Part shown: in pieces, positions 35,009 to 44,246 of the stretch | Layout: each line of letters starts with the position of its first letter | Numbering within the stretch: position 1 is the stretch's first letter | From: Bacillota bacterium | GTDB taxonomy: Bacteria > Bacillota > Clostridia > Lachnospirales > Lachnospiraceae | Direction of reading: 5' to 3' | Assembly: GCA_023423045.1 (NCBI GenBank) | Contig: JAFAGA010000059.1 | Location: 122,384-186,383 of the forward strand | DNA: 64,000 nucleotides | Program-made: the position numbers and the translations under genes | Notes under the pieces: model-generated | The model's input: only the letters and a program-made list of their open reading frames with translations | Databases searched by the model: none | Told to the model about the DNA's origin: nothing

Positions 35009-36292
35009 ATGTTAATTCATGTTGTTCAATCTGGTGATACCATTCAGTCAATAGCAGAATATTACAGAATATCTGTAGATAAGCTTATTCAAGATAACGG
35101 ACTTATTAACCCTGATAGCCTAGTAGTTGGTCAGTCAATAGTTATAGTAGAACCAAAAACAATTTATACAGTAAAAGAAGGAGATACTTTGTTAAATATC
35201 GCTAATAGTTATAATGTATCAGTAATTCAATTATTAGCCAATAACCCCTATCTTTCGAATAGAGAGTATATATACCCAGGAGATACTATTGTTATTAGTT
35301 ACACCAGAAAAGGATTACTAACAACACATGGAAATACTGTGCCCACAATTAATAAAGCTACGTTAAGAAAAACTTTGCCATATTTAACATATATTTCTGT
35401 TTTGAATTATACTGCTACAAATTCAGGAGATATAATATCGTACTATGATGATACAGAGATAATACAAATATCAAAAGCTTATGGTGTAGCTCCACTTATG
35501 TTATTAACCACGCTGACTATTCAAGGAGAAGCAAACTTAGGAGTGGACTTTGATATACTTTTAAGCGAAGATTTCCAAAATAGACAGATTGAAAATATAT
35601 TAACTATTTTAAAATCAAAAGGTTATTTTGGCTTAAATCTATCCTTACAATACATTAGTTTAACTAATATCCAATTATATGAAGATTATTTTGTAAAAGT
35701 AACAAACAGGTTGAACAACGAAGGATATCAAGTATTTGTTACGATTAATCCTAATATCAACGTAGTAAATAACGAAGTAACCTTTCAGGAAGTCGATTAT
35801 TCCATTATTAACAGATTAGCGCAAAATATAATATTCACAAGTTATGAATGGGCATATAGCATTAATCCGCCCTCACCGATTACCTCCGTTTATCAAACAA
35901 AAGTATTTTTAGAGTATGTACTTAATTATATTCCGCCTGACAAGATAATTATCGGAATAGCAACACTAGGTTATGACTGGGAGTTGCCTTATGTAGCCGG
36001 TATTTCTAACGTAAATCTTATCTCATTTGATAACGTTAATGATTTTGCAAAAGAATATGAAGCAACTATACAATTTGATGATGTGTCTCAAACCCCTTAT
36101 TTTATTTATACTACAAATGAATTTGTAAATCATGTTGTATGGTTTATTAATTCCCGAACCATCAATGCTATATTAGATCTGGTATCAAAATACAATCTAA
36201 AAGGGATAAGTATATGGAACATAACTGTTTTTAATCCTCAATTATGGTTAATTGTAAATTCTCAATATGAAATTGAAAAAGTTATTGTTTAA
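35009..36292 (+). CDS. LysM-GH18 protein (SleL/YaaH-like) without catalytic residues
   Basis: 427 residues. Two LysM peptidoglycan-binding repeats (residues 2-47, HVVQSGDTIQSIAEYYRISV; 52-97, YTVKEGDTLLNIANSYNVSV) precede a GH18 fold (~115-420). SleL/YaaH enzymes cut spore-cortex fragments with a DGxxxDxE motif on strand 4. Here the same place (205-216) reads GYFGLNLSLQYI: both Asp and the catalytic Glu are replaced by Phe207, Ser212 and Gln214. It is therefore probably a non-hydrolytic binding protein. I chose ATG 35009 with GAGG upstream. There is no signal peptide, as is normal for this family. The gene is clearly more AT-rich than its surroundings, a sign of transfer. Confidence 0.85.
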   Translation: MLIHVVQSGDTIQSIAEYYRISVDKLIQDNGLINPDSLVVGQSIVIVEPKTIYTVKEGDTLLNIANSYNVSVIQLLANNPYLSNREYIYPGDTIVISYTRKGLLTTHGNTVPTINKATLRKTLPYLTYISVLNYTATNSGDIISYYDDTEIIQISKAYGVAPLMLLTTLTIQGEANLGVDFDILLSEDFQNRQIENILTILKSKGYFGLNLSLQYISLTNIQLYEDYFVKVTNRLNNEGYQVFVTINPNINVVNNEVTFQEVDYSIINRLAQNIIFTSYEWAYSINPPSPITSVYQTKVFLEYVLNYIPPDKIIIGIATLGYDWELPYVAGISNVNLISFDNVNDFAKEYEATIQFDDVSQTPYFIYTTNEFVNHVVWFINSRTINAILDLVSKYNLKGISIWNITVFNPQLWLIVNSQYEIEKVIV

Positions 36293-36505
36293 GTATTCAT
36301 ATTTTAAAAAATAAATAGTAAGGAAGTGACAAGCGAAACACCTAAATGTTAAATAGTGGAGCTTTTATTTTTTTTAAAAAAACAGTAAATTTATACAGGG
36401 TTTCCAAAGGAATAATTTCGGCTTGATAAACAGGATTTTAATAAACATACGATATTGTCATTGCAATTGAAATATTATTAATAAGAATAAACAGATAAAG
36501 AAAAC

Positions 36506-36546
36506 AGAGGGCTTGCGTTCATTTTCGTAGGCTCTCTATTATTTTT
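36506..36546 (+). terminator. Terminator after the LysM-GH18 gene
   Basis: AGAGGGCTTGCG / CGTAGGCTCTCT pair over 12 bp (three G-U) and are followed by ATTATTTTT. The rest of 36293-36680 is AT-rich and I see no gene in it. Confidence 0.65.
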
Positions 36547-36679
36547 CACTATTATTAAGTCACAACTTGACCTCTTTCCCTACATTTACTTAAGGGTGGG
36601 ACACAATTACTTAACAGCTATACAAAATGCACAGATTTACACACTAATATTTGTACAAAGTGCGAAGTAGTAAAAAGTG

Positions 36680-37027
36680 TCATAAGTCAAGTAATAAGCA
36701 GGTAAACAAGTGTTCAATCTTAATATTCAGTGCTGACGATATTCTGTTTCCTGTAGATAGTAGATAATTTTCTAATACCCATATTTTGTATTCATTAAAT
36801 GAACTGGTCTTTAAATCTGGTTTCTTTAGAAGTCTTGACAGTTCTGTATCTGTGTACGTTTCCTTAACCTCTTTATCCACTTTAGGTAAAGACAATCTTA
36901 AAAGGCGGTATGTAGTGCCTATCGTTCATACAAAAGTACAGGAATGCTCTAATACTATGTCTATTCTGGTATCTTCTGTAGTGCTATTTCTCATTAGAAT
37001 AGCTGGTTTGGTTCCTCTTCTTGCCAT
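36680..37027 (-). pseudogene. Decayed tyrosine integrase (XerC/D-like)
   Basis: The longest open part (36895-36680) reads KVDKEVKETYTDTELSRLLK, then LENYLLSTGNRISSALNIKI, matching the junction between the SAM-like arm domain and the catalytic domain (including the region of the first catalytic Arg, TGNR). Just upstream, in a different frame, LYFCMNDRHYIPPFKI continues the family's arm domain, so a one-base frameshift lies near 36900. A short frame from ATG 37027 (MARRGTKPAI) may be unrelated or a rearranged N terminus. The C-terminal HxxR...Y half is missing. It was probably the integrase that brought in the island, given its position near the left attachment repeat. Confidence 0.65.
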
Positions 37028-37100
37028 CCTATAACCTCTCTTTTCCAAGGGATAAGCTTTATAGGGATATGATGTGAACCCCTATGGCAAGCAGGTACGG

Positions 37101-37140
37101 AAAGCACAGCGGACAGGAAATTTCCTGTCCGCTGTGCTTT
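37101..37140. terminator. Strong bidirectional terminator
   Basis: A 40-bp perfect palindrome: AAAGCACAGCGGACAGGAAA followed directly by its complement. It has A and T runs at its outer ends and lies 107 bp downstream of the AraC-GyrI gene (minus). Confidence 0.85.
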
Positions 37141-37246
37141 TGTCAATATTTGTGGCACTTCAACTTTCTCGCACCGTTTCTGTCTATCTCGCCACCGCCC
37201 ACTTTGGTATGCCTGGCGAGAGAGCCGCCTGCTTAGAGAACCTTGT

Positions 37247-38104
37247 TTATTTCTTTTCCACGGGCAACCAGACCTCGCAGCGATAATCCTCCGCCTGCTG
37301 ATTGCCCTCAAAATAAACTTCGATGTCAGGTGCATCGGCATACTCATAGCCGGAGGTCGGAAGCCATTCGCTGATGATGCGCTTTTGCAGGGCTTGAATG
37401 GCCGTCGGCATGGGACCGACGCAAGTAAAGATTGCCCATGTGCAGGCCGGGACAGTATATTCCACTAATCCTTTCGGTACAGCCATGTCGCTGGGGGCGG
37501 CGATGTAATAATCGAAATCCTTGCCCTTCATGCTACTGGTTACACCTAAGATACCCTTTGGCTCTCCGTTCAAGAGCCCCAAAATCCGCGTAAATGTGCC
37601 GTTCTGCACGGTCTTTTGCCAGAACGCCGGAATCTGTGTGAAGTTTTCCTCCACATTTAGGGCGTAATTCCCTCTCGCCCCGACAATTCTAAATGCATCC
37701 TTCTTTTCAATACGATAGTTCATTTCAGCCTCTCCTTTTATGATAATTTTGAAACTGATGGGGAGATAGGCCTTTAAGACTGCCCCGGATTTCCTCGCTT
37801 CGGAGGGAGCGATTCCATGTACACTCTGAAAGGCGCGGTTGAAAGCGGTGGGCGAATCATAGCCGTATTTCAAGGCAATATCAATAATTCGTTCGCTTTC
37901 ATTTTGCAAATCCGCTGCCGCCCTTGTCATCTTTCGCCTGCGTATATATTCCCCAAGCGGAACTTCCGCCAGATAGGAAAACATACGCTGAAAGTGAAAG
38001 GGAGAGGTAGCCGCAAGCTGCGCCATGCGTGTCAGATCGATTTCGTCCTCCAAATGTTCTTCCAGATACGCTATTACTGAATTCAGCCTGTTTAGCCATT
38101 CCAT
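37247..38104 (-). CDS. AraC-family regulator with GyrI-like effector domain
   Basis: 285 residues. Residues ~1-105 form the AraC helix-turn-helix at the N terminus (LTRMAQLAATSPFHFQRMFS and ERIIDIALKYGYDSPTAFNR), and residues ~125-285 a GyrI-like small-molecule-binding domain (RIEKKDAFRIVGARGNYALN; VEYTVPACTWAIFTC; WLPTSGYEYADAPDIEVYFE). This is the Rob/SoxS-like 'AraC plus GyrI' design used for sensing drugs. ATG 38104 has AGGAG 8 bp upstream, so I use it in preference to 38125. It is separated from the following genes and is possibly a stand-alone regulator of the cargo. Confidence 0.9.
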   Translation of the reverse strand: MEWLNRLNSVIAYLEEHLEDEIDLTRMAQLAATSPFHFQRMFSYLAEVPLGEYIRRRKMTRAAADLQNESERIIDIALKYGYDSPTAFNRAFQSVHGIAPSEARKSGAVLKAYLPISFKIIIKGEAEMNYRIEKKDAFRIVGARGNYALNVEENFTQIPAFWQKTVQNGTFTRILGLLNGEPKGILGVTSSMKGKDFDYYIAAPSDMAVPKGLVEYTVPACTWAIFTCVGPMPTAIQALQKRIISEWLPTSGYEYADAPDIEVYFEGNQQAEDYRCEVWLPVEKK

Positions 38105-38170
38105 GTCATCAACTCCTAACCCCATGATAAATTAAAGATGCTGTTTCGTCCTCTCCGTTTCCTGCAAAAA

Positions 38171-38605
38171 TTAGAGAGATTGCTTTTTGATGCTTTCAAT
38201 ATCTTCGGCAGGAATCCAATCATCCATATTGCCGTAGCTGCTCCGATCAACCGTAAAGGGGGGAATTTCCTGCAATTCCTCTACCTCTATCAGCACAAGA
38301 TAGCGTTTACAGCCCCATCGTTTGATCTGATTTGGGGTAAGGCAAAGCTTTGGTTGATGATCTGAAAGTACCTTTTGTGATTCTTGCTCGGTCAATTTCT
38401 CCGAGTTAAATACATTTTTAACTGTGGCACGACACCGCACCAATCCGTCACCGCTGTTTTCAACAAACCACAAGACCTCACCGGGAAAAACCCGTCCGTG
38501 CGGCAATTTTCTTCCGGCTGCACCACGGATAATCAGAGTCTTTTCACCGCTTTTCAGTTTGTCCAGGTCCTTTTCCTTTGCCTCAAGATATACAACGTTA
38601 TCCAT
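38171..38605 (-). CDS. ASCH/PUA-like domain protein
   Basis: 144-residue soluble protein with MDNVVYLEAKEKDLDKLKSG at its start and the KTLIIRGAAGRKLPHGRV basic stretch, then GEVLWFVENSGDGLVRCRAT, in the style of ASCH/PUA-like RNA-binding barrels. ATG 38605 has AAAGGAG upstream. It starts 15 bp after the methyltransferase remnant. The function is unknown and the family assignment rests on the general pattern only. Confidence 0.55.
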   Translation of the reverse strand: MDNVVYLEAKEKDLDKLKSGEKTLIIRGAAGRKLPHGRVFPGEVLWFVENSGDGLVRCRATVKNVFNSEKLTEQESQKVLSDHQPKLCLTPNQIKRWGCKRYLVLIEVEELQEIPPFTVDRSSYGNMDDWIPAEDIESIKKQSL

Positions 38606-38620
38606 TCGTAAAAGCTCCTT

Positions 38621-38953
38621 TCACATTTTCTCGCCAACGAGTATGAAAGACAGTGGGAATCCTTTGTTGTTATACACATCCGACAGTCCAACATCATAAT
38701 CGTACTCATTCAGCTTTTGTATAGACATTCCCGAACGAACCACAGCATTGATGATGCTTGACATCGTGTGCGGAGAGTTCGTGAAGATTTTGGAATGATA
38801 CTCCGGGGTGATGTAGCTCATGCCGTTATTTTCGACCCACGGCTCTTTCTTAAAATAGGAGCAGGCCACACGGTTCAAATGTTCCGGATCGTATGCGTCC
38901 TCGCCGGGGGGTGGCAGCATATTCGTAAACGGATGGTAGTCGTTGATTAGCAA
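38621..38953 (-). pseudogene. C-terminal fragment of a SAM-dependent methyltransferase
   Basis: The frame begins without a convincing start: the first possible codon is TTG 38953 and an in-frame stop lies three codons before it. It reads LLINDYHPFTNMLPPPGEDA, a motif-4-like segment of class I methyltransferases, and ends with a long strand and helix (YDVGLSDVYNNKGFPLSFIL). The SAM-binding half is absent, so about 110 residues of an original ~240 remain. Confidence 0.6.
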
Positions 38954-38991
38954 TTTACCCTATGGCTTCAGGCATTGTGCTACCCTCCTTC

Positions 38992-39480
38992 TTAATTGAT
39001 TTGGTCGGCGAAATTCGCTTTGTTTTTTCTTCCTTGCCAATGGCAGAACAGCCATGAGGACGCAAGAATTTGCAGGGCGATTTCCGGGTATCCGATGAGC
39101 GGATTGAAGGAAAATCGGGTATATAAGAAGCCTTCAATCGACCCCGGTCCGGTAATCACAGCGCCGATACTTGTGAGGATAAACAGCAGAAATGACAGCT
39201 TAACAAAGCCCCTTTTTCGTCCGCTGATGACTTCATGGAAAGGGTATATCGCAAGTGCTAACAGAGCGCCGCGCAATATCTGTATAAGGGGCGCAAGTCT
39301 GACGGATAGCGATTCAGACGGCTTCATCACTAAGTCAAATATCGGGTCGCTTTTGAAATATTTAAAATACCGGCTGACCAGCATGAAGAATATGCCGAAC
39401 GCCAAATAGGTTAGCGTGTGTACTGCAATATACCGTAGGGTAAATGGGATGATTGGGTATCGGGTTACAGTTGTTTTCAT
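38992..39480 (-). CDS. Small multi-pass membrane protein under response-regulator promoter
   Basis: 162 residues with four hydrophobic segments (LTYLAFGIFFMLVS, ILRGALLALAIYPF, LSFLLFILTSIGAVITGP, IALQILASSWLF) and no recognised domain. ATG 39480 has GGAGG at ideal spacing. Its promoter at 39501-39547 is nearly identical to the one in front of the ABC/PLDc_N operon at 46574, so it belongs to the same regulon. A role in immunity or envelope protection is an inference from that link. Confidence 0.75.
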   Translation of the reverse strand: MKTTVTRYPIIPFTLRYIAVHTLTYLAFGIFFMLVSRYFKYFKSDPIFDLVMKPSESLSVRLAPLIQILRGALLALAIYPFHEVISGRKRGFVKLSFLLFILTSIGAVITGPGSIEGFLYTRFSFNPLIGYPEIALQILASSWLFCHWQGRKNKANFADQIN

Positions 39481-39500
39481 TGTAAATCCTCCATTCCATG

Positions 39501-39547
39501 TTCAGTATATAGAAACATACGGTCATATGATAAGTGACTGGAGTAAT
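39501..39547 (-). promoter_or_regulatory. Response-regulator promoter block, copy B
   Basis: On the minus strand: AGTCACTTATCATATGACCG, a 17-bp spacer counted from ATGACC, then TATACT (39509-39504). 42 of 47 positions match copy A at 46574-46620, including 20 identical bases around the dyad. There is no good -35 box. The dyad occupies its place, as expected for an activator-dependent promoter. Confidence 0.8.
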
Positions 39548-39590
39548 ATTGGTATGAAAAATCGAATCATATCCCAATGTTTTAAAGCAA

Positions 39591-41021
39591 TTATTTTTCT
39601 GTCTTTTCAAGCCGTATGGTATCAAACCCATTGCTTATAACACAACCAATCACCTTGCCGTTTTGATTTGTTTCGAAAATATACTCCCAAAACTCATTAT
39701 AGCTATCGTAAAAGCTGTTTTCGTCACAAGGGGCCAAGTATGCTACCGTATCGGATGATACGAGAAGGAGTCCGTCCACATTTTTTATTGTCATTGCCTG
39801 ACCATCAGGCGTTTGATAAATGCCTTCATAACAAGCGGGATCAACGTATGCTACCGAGATTCGCTGCCTTTTTTGCGGCAAGGAATAGGGACGCTGTAGT
39901 ACGATTGCGCTGACAGCTTTCATAATACTATTGTTATCATTCCAAACGGTATTAAATAGCAGGATAAGTCCAACATTCTCCCGGGGGAAATGTACATAGT
40001 AGGAAAAATATCCGCTGGAGAAATTGCCGGGATGCCCAAACCACTCGTATCCATCAAATGTCCCTACAAAACAGCCATATCCATATTCTCTGTTTAACCC
40101 TGTGTTATCGGTAGTTATTTGTGTGAAGGTTTCAGCTTTTATCAATATTCCGTTTATTAAGGCCTTGTCAAACAGAGCCATGTCATAGGGTGTTGTAAAG
40201 ATGTTGCCGGAACCAAAAGCGTGGGACAGGTTATATGGAGTTTTTTTGCGAAAATTTCCGTATTTGTATTCATATCCAACCGCCAATTTCTCCACATCAG
40301 CTACTGCATCGGCACAACCTGTATTGCGCATATTTGCGGGGTCAAAAATGTGTTTTTGCAGATATTCTTCATATGACAGGCCGGTCACCTTTTCAATAAT
40401 CCCCGCCAACAGTTGGTATCCGGCATTGCTGTAGGCCATATCGCTGCCGGGCTTAAACAGCAATGGACTCTGTTGGATCAGGCTTTGCAGTCGGTGCTTT
40501 TCCGTCTGCTCATAAGGGCTAATGAGTCCTTGATCGGTTACATCGCGCAGCAAACCTCCTGTATGGGTAAGAAGCTGCCGGATAGTGATGGGCTCTCCCC
40601 AAAGAGCGTCGGGGAAATACTGGGCAATCGAATCGTCCACTTTCAGCAACCCTTTTTCTTGCAACTGCATAATCCCGATTGCGGTAAACAGCTTTGTGGT
40701 TGAGCACAGCAGAAAGCGGGTATCTTGCAAAAATGGTAGCTGTTCCTGATAGTCAGCCATACCATAAAAATTGGCTGCGGCTATTTCTCCTTGTTTGGTG
40801 ATGAGTATGCACCCACTAATCTGTTGGTTTTCGCAGGCCTGGTTTAACGCCTGAACATATTCATCCAGCACTTGGCTCAATGAGGCTTCTAATGGAGGCT
40901 GTGACCGCAGACAAACGGATAGCAAAACTAATGCCATCAAAGGGGCAATCGCTATAGTGATGATCTGCCCCCATGCTATGTTCAGCCACCGGATGTTCAT
41001 CTTTTTTACTGAACGCTTCAA
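39591..41021 (-). CDS. Serine hydrolase, beta-lactamase/PBP4-like family
   Basis: 476 residues. An N-terminal membrane helix (WGQIITIAIAPLMALVLLSV) suggests anchoring with the catalytic part outside. The family's active-site motifs are present: STTK (SxxK) near residue 90, YSNAGY (YxN) near 197, and HPGN (HxG-type) near 315. Such class C beta-lactamase-like proteins include D-amino peptidases, esterases and bacteriocin-modifying enzymes. The start is TTG 41021 with GAGGGAG upstream. It lies 54 bp after an MBL-fold gene, at the end of the long cargo operon. It is a distant paralogue of the hydrolase at 41691. Confidence 0.85.
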   Translation of the reverse strand: MKRSVKKMNIRWLNIAWGQIITIAIAPLMALVLLSVCLRSQPPLEASLSQVLDEYVQALNQACENQQISGCILITKQGEIAAANFYGMADYQEQLPFLQDTRFLLCSTTKLFTAIGIMQLQEKGLLKVDDSIAQYFPDALWGEPITIRQLLTHTGGLLRDVTDQGLISPYEQTEKHRLQSLIQQSPLLFKPGSDMAYSNAGYQLLAGIIEKVTGLSYEEYLQKHIFDPANMRNTGCADAVADVEKLAVGYEYKYGNFRKKTPYNLSHAFGSGNIFTTPYDMALFDKALINGILIKAETFTQITTDNTGLNREYGYGCFVGTFDGYEWFGHPGNFSSGYFSYYVHFPRENVGLILLFNTVWNDNNSIMKAVSAIVLQRPYSLPQKRQRISVAYVDPACYEGIYQTPDGQAMTIKNVDGLLLVSSDTVAYLAPCDENSFYDSYNEFWEYIFETNQNGKVIGCVISNGFDTIRLEKTEK

Positions 41022-41074
41022 TTTTTACTCCCTCTTTCAATTATATGGCATGACGGCGAGAATCATAAAACCCA

Positions 41075-41716
41075 TCAAGGAAGATCGAGTATTCTGCGTA
41101 TCACTTCTTTGCCCAGCGGTTTGTTATGCCCGGAAATGCAAACATCGAAATCCATTGTTTCATAACGCTCCATAGTTTGCCTGTATAAATCCCTTTCACA
41201 ATTGATGCTGGGGAGAATTTCGTCCATGCTATCGCCGATATTGTCCGCGAGCATTAGTACGCTATCTCCCTCATCCAAAACGCTGATAGAGTCTGCTGTA
41301 TGTCCGGGTGTGTGAAATATTCTGATGCCATCTTCGGCAAAATACAGTTCCTTTTCAAAAACAAGGTTGGGGAGTTGCATAAGCACCTCACCTTGGCAAT
41401 ACCGACCATTTCTTTGCATCATTTGCTCCCATTGCGACAGCATCATCTCTCGGCAAAGCTGATGCGCCACAATTATGCAGCCCTTAAAAGAGCCGTTGCC
41501 CCAAACATGATCCCAATGATAATGGGTGTTGATTACAACGGTTGGCTTGTTATCGTCTTTCATATGCTCTATGATTGGCGCAACGCTATAAGCTCCGAGG
41601 CCTGTGTCGATCACGAAGTTAATATTTTTCCCTTGGATAAGATAAATGTTCAAATCCCATCCGGCAGAATTTGAGGTAAACAGAGTACCCCTATTTTTTA
41701 TTTTGTGGATTTTCAT
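41075..41716 (-). CDS. Metallo-beta-lactamase-fold hydrolase
   Basis: 213 residues. The zinc-binding motif NTHYHWDHVWGN (HxHxDH) is intact near residue 67, with HTPGHTADSISVLD near 140 (third His) and SGHNKPLG near 200. No signal peptide. ATG 41716 (MKIHKIKNRG) has AAGGAG upstream and overlaps the end of the preceding serine hydrolase gene by 26 bp, so they are probably translationally coupled. The MBL fold covers many hydrolases. Here it is part of a cargo operon with two serine hydrolases and an ABC transporter. Confidence 0.87.
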   Translation of the reverse strand: MKIHKIKNRGTLFTSNSAGWDLNIYLIQGKNINFVIDTGLGAYSVAPIIEHMKDDNKPTVVINTHYHWDHVWGNGSFKGCIIVAHQLCREMMLSQWEQMMQRNGRYCQGEVLMQLPNLVFEKELYFAEDGIRIFHTPGHTADSISVLDEGDSVLMLADNIGDSMDEILPSINCERDLYRQTMERYETMDFDVCISGHNKPLGKEVIRRILDLP

Positions 41717-43196
41717 GGTGCATTTTTCTCCTTCCTTGCAGCGGTAGCGATGCAGATAGTAGCAATGTAATGGACAGCGCGAGCACCGCACCTCCAAGCC
41801 ATATGGTCAAGGTCGGGAAGATAGAGGACACAATCAGATACTTTTGGAAGGCACACCAAATCAGAATTCCGAACAAGAGTATAGCAACGCCCATCTTAAA
41901 CCATCGAAATCCCGCTCGCTTTTGCCGATAAAAGCCTGTTATCAGCCTTAACTGCAACAGCAGGCTTGCGGAAATCAATATCCCGATGACGGCACTCAAT
42001 CCGTAATGCCCCCAAATAATCCTCCCCATGCCGACGGATGGAAACGCCCGCCAATGCGCCCAATCGCTTAGCACATAGGCGAAAAGCGGCCAACTCCTTT
42101 GGCTGTTTGTGAGAATCACGATAGCATCGCCCGTTTCTGGCACAGCATGAAAATGTGTCATGATGCCGTTGCCCTGACCGCCGTGGGATACGGAGAGCAT
42201 ACCATTCGGAAGTACTTCGAGATAATGTCCAAAGCCGTAGCCATCAAATACTAAACCGTAGATTCCGATGTTATTGCACTCAGATTGATACATCCTGTCA
42301 ATGCTTTCTGCCTTTAGGACAGGATTTTCCTTCATCCCTGCCGTCGTAAATCGGGCAATATCATGGGCTGTGGCGAATAGACCGCCCGAAGCCTTTGAGG
42401 GGTAGAGATACACCGGCACGGATTCTTTGTTCAGATTATATGCAGTGGGCAGATAGGCGGCTGCCGCTATATCTATGTCAAAGGCTGCGTTCTCCATGCC
42501 CAGCGGAAGTAAAATTTCTGTGCGTATATACTCTGAAAAGCGCTGCCCAGTGACCTCCTCGATCATAATCTCCAAGATGTTGAAGCCGACGTTGGAGTAC
42601 GAAAATTCCGTTCCCGGTTCACGCATTAACAGCGCTTCTCCGTTCATCACATCCCGATTAGTAGGCATTACATCGCCGGGAGCATAGACATTGGTGAAGT
42701 CGCCCAGCGGCATACCAGCGGTGTGGCTTAGAAGCTGACGGATTGTAATTTCTTCTGCCGGATAATCCGACTGCGGAAGCTGCCAGCTTTTCAAATACTG
42801 TGATAACGGGGCCTCCAAGTCTATCAAGCCCTTTTCGGCAAGCCGCATAACTCCCCAAGCCGTGATAGACTTCGTAATGGATTGCACGCTCATAGGGGTA
42901 TCAACCGTCAGCGCTCTGCCGCTTTCCACATCCGCATAACCATACGCCTGTGTCCACACTATTTTTCTGTCTTTCACAAGCGCGATATTACAGCCCGGAA
43001 TGCGGTACAGCTCCATCAGGGCGGGAATGCGGTCATCCATATGCGCCTTAAATTCGTCAAGCGTCGCATCGGCGCGCATATTTCGCTTGATTTGCAGACT
43101 GCCGGAAAGCAGTGCAACGAGGAAGCTGATTAGTATGCATAAAATGATAACCCACAGCCACATTCTGTGTCCTCCGATTATCTTCGCATTATTCAT
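41691..43196 (-). CDS. Serine hydrolase with C-terminal membrane domain
   Basis: About 501 residues. One membrane helix at the N terminus (WLWVIILCILISFLVALLSG), a beta-lactamase-like catalytic domain (~35-370) with SITKSI (SxxK), YSNVGFN (YxN) and HGGQGNG (HGG), then three or four membrane helices (~390-490). This is the layout of FmtA/PbpX-like wall-modifying or peptide-processing enzymes of Firmicutes. ATG 43196 has GGCGGGG upstream. It lies 76 bp after the CPBP gene in the cargo operon. Confidence 0.87.
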   Translation of the reverse strand: MNNAKIIGGHRMWLWVIILCILISFLVALLSGSLQIKRNMRADATLDEFKAHMDDRIPALMELYRIPGCNIALVKDRKIVWTQAYGYADVESGRALTVDTPMSVQSITKSITAWGVMRLAEKGLIDLEAPLSQYLKSWQLPQSDYPAEEITIRQLLSHTAGMPLGDFTNVYAPGDVMPTNRDVMNGEALLMREPGTEFSYSNVGFNILEIMIEEVTGQRFSEYIRTEILLPLGMENAAFDIDIAAAAYLPTAYNLNKESVPVYLYPSKASGGLFATAHDIARFTTAGMKENPVLKAESIDRMYQSECNNIGIYGLVFDGYGFGHYLEVLPNGMLSVSHGGQGNGIMTHFHAVPETGDAIVILTNSQRSWPLFAYVLSDWAHWRAFPSVGMGRIIWGHYGLSAVIGILISASLLLQLRLITGFYRQKRAGFRWFKMGVAILLFGILIWCAFQKYLIVSSIFPTLTIWLGGAVLALSITLLLSASLPLQGRRKMHHENPQNKK

Positions 43197-43271
43197 GTTC
43201 TTACCCCGCCAAGTTAGCAATCTCAACATCCCATTCATCCCCCAAGCATCAACTTTTATAATAAGCCGTTC

Positions 43272-44213
43272 TTACATTCCGACTAAATTGCTAATCGCAT
43301 GGATCAGTATCCACGGCCACAATACACCTGTGCGGTAATATCCGTAGCCCCAAAAGAACGATGTCAGCATGATAGGGAGCAGCGCCGACCAACCGAGTAT
43401 TACCGAGCCTGATGCAGCAAACACATAAATTGGGATATGGCTTACCGCAAACAAGACGGATGTAATGATAATGGCTGTTATGGGCTTTTTCACCATACCG
43501 AGCAATGCCTGCTGAAGGATACCCCGGTATAGAAATTCCTCGCCAAAGGCGGGCCATACAGTAACCGTCAGTAGGGTAGCCATGCTTTTTAGTGATATGC
43601 CCTTTGTGAAAACGAATGCTGAAATATAGAGCAGAACGAATGGAAGTGTTGCGTTTGCCTTTTTCCAGCCCATTATCCGGGGCAATTTCATTCGGTAGCA
43701 GAGGGCAAGAACCAATGGAATAAGCACATACAAAATTAAATACGGCCACCCGACAAGTCCCGTTCCCTCTATCCACTCGTATCGCTGTGCCATGCCGTTT
43801 ATAAAGGTCCTCCAATTTGCGTTTAATTCGCTCCATAGTAAGACCTTTCCATCGATAACTCCTGCGTTGATCTGTACCTCAAGCAGTAATATGTTAATCG
43901 TGACAATTACCCAGCCTACCACAACATAGGGGTTTTTACCGAATGAGGACTGTTCGGGTTGGTCATGGACCGTGAGGATATGGATGCAATAACACGCCAG
44001 TACATACAGAATGAACCCAACAACACCGCTCCGCAAAGCTGTTGTGATTTTTGCACCCATATACAGATTCACAGCGAGCTTTCCAAAAGCAAACACAGCT
44101 GACATTGCCAGAAAGAATGGGTTTTTGAATAAATCGCAGCTCAGATTCTTGGCTTCATCAAGAATCTGTGTGATGGAATTTTTGGCACAGTCGATTTTCG
44201 TTTGACCACCCAT
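43272..44213 (-). CDS. CPBP-family intramembrane metalloprotease
   Basis: Abi/CAAX-type protease, 313 residues with about eight hydrophobic segments. The catalytic motif EEFLYRGILQQ (EExxxR) is present near residue 220, and the second motif FAVSHIP (FxxxH) near 260. These enzymes are often linked to bacteriocin immunity or maturation. ATG 44213 has GAGGGAC upstream. It follows the ABC permease by 33 bp in the same operon. Confidence 0.9.
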   Translation of the reverse strand: MGGQTKIDCAKNSITQILDEAKNLSCDLFKNPFFLAMSAVFAFGKLAVNLYMGAKITTALRSGVVGFILYVLACYCIHILTVHDQPEQSSFGKNPYVVVGWVIVTINILLLEVQINAGVIDGKVLLWSELNANWRTFINGMAQRYEWIEGTGLVGWPYLILYVLIPLVLALCYRMKLPRIMGWKKANATLPFVLLYISAFVFTKGISLKSMATLLTVTVWPAFGEEFLYRGILQQALLGMVKKPITAIIITSVLFAVSHIPIYVFAASGSVILGWSALLPIMLTSFFWGYGYYRTGVLWPWILIHAISNLVGM

Positions 44214-44246
44214 TTTTGTCCCTCCTGCTCCTGCTATGCAAATCTT

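Noticed and set aside
36994..37347. 117-codon minus ORF upstream of the integrase relic
   Set aside because: It crosses the 40-bp terminator palindrome and overlaps the end of the AraC-GyrI gene in another frame.
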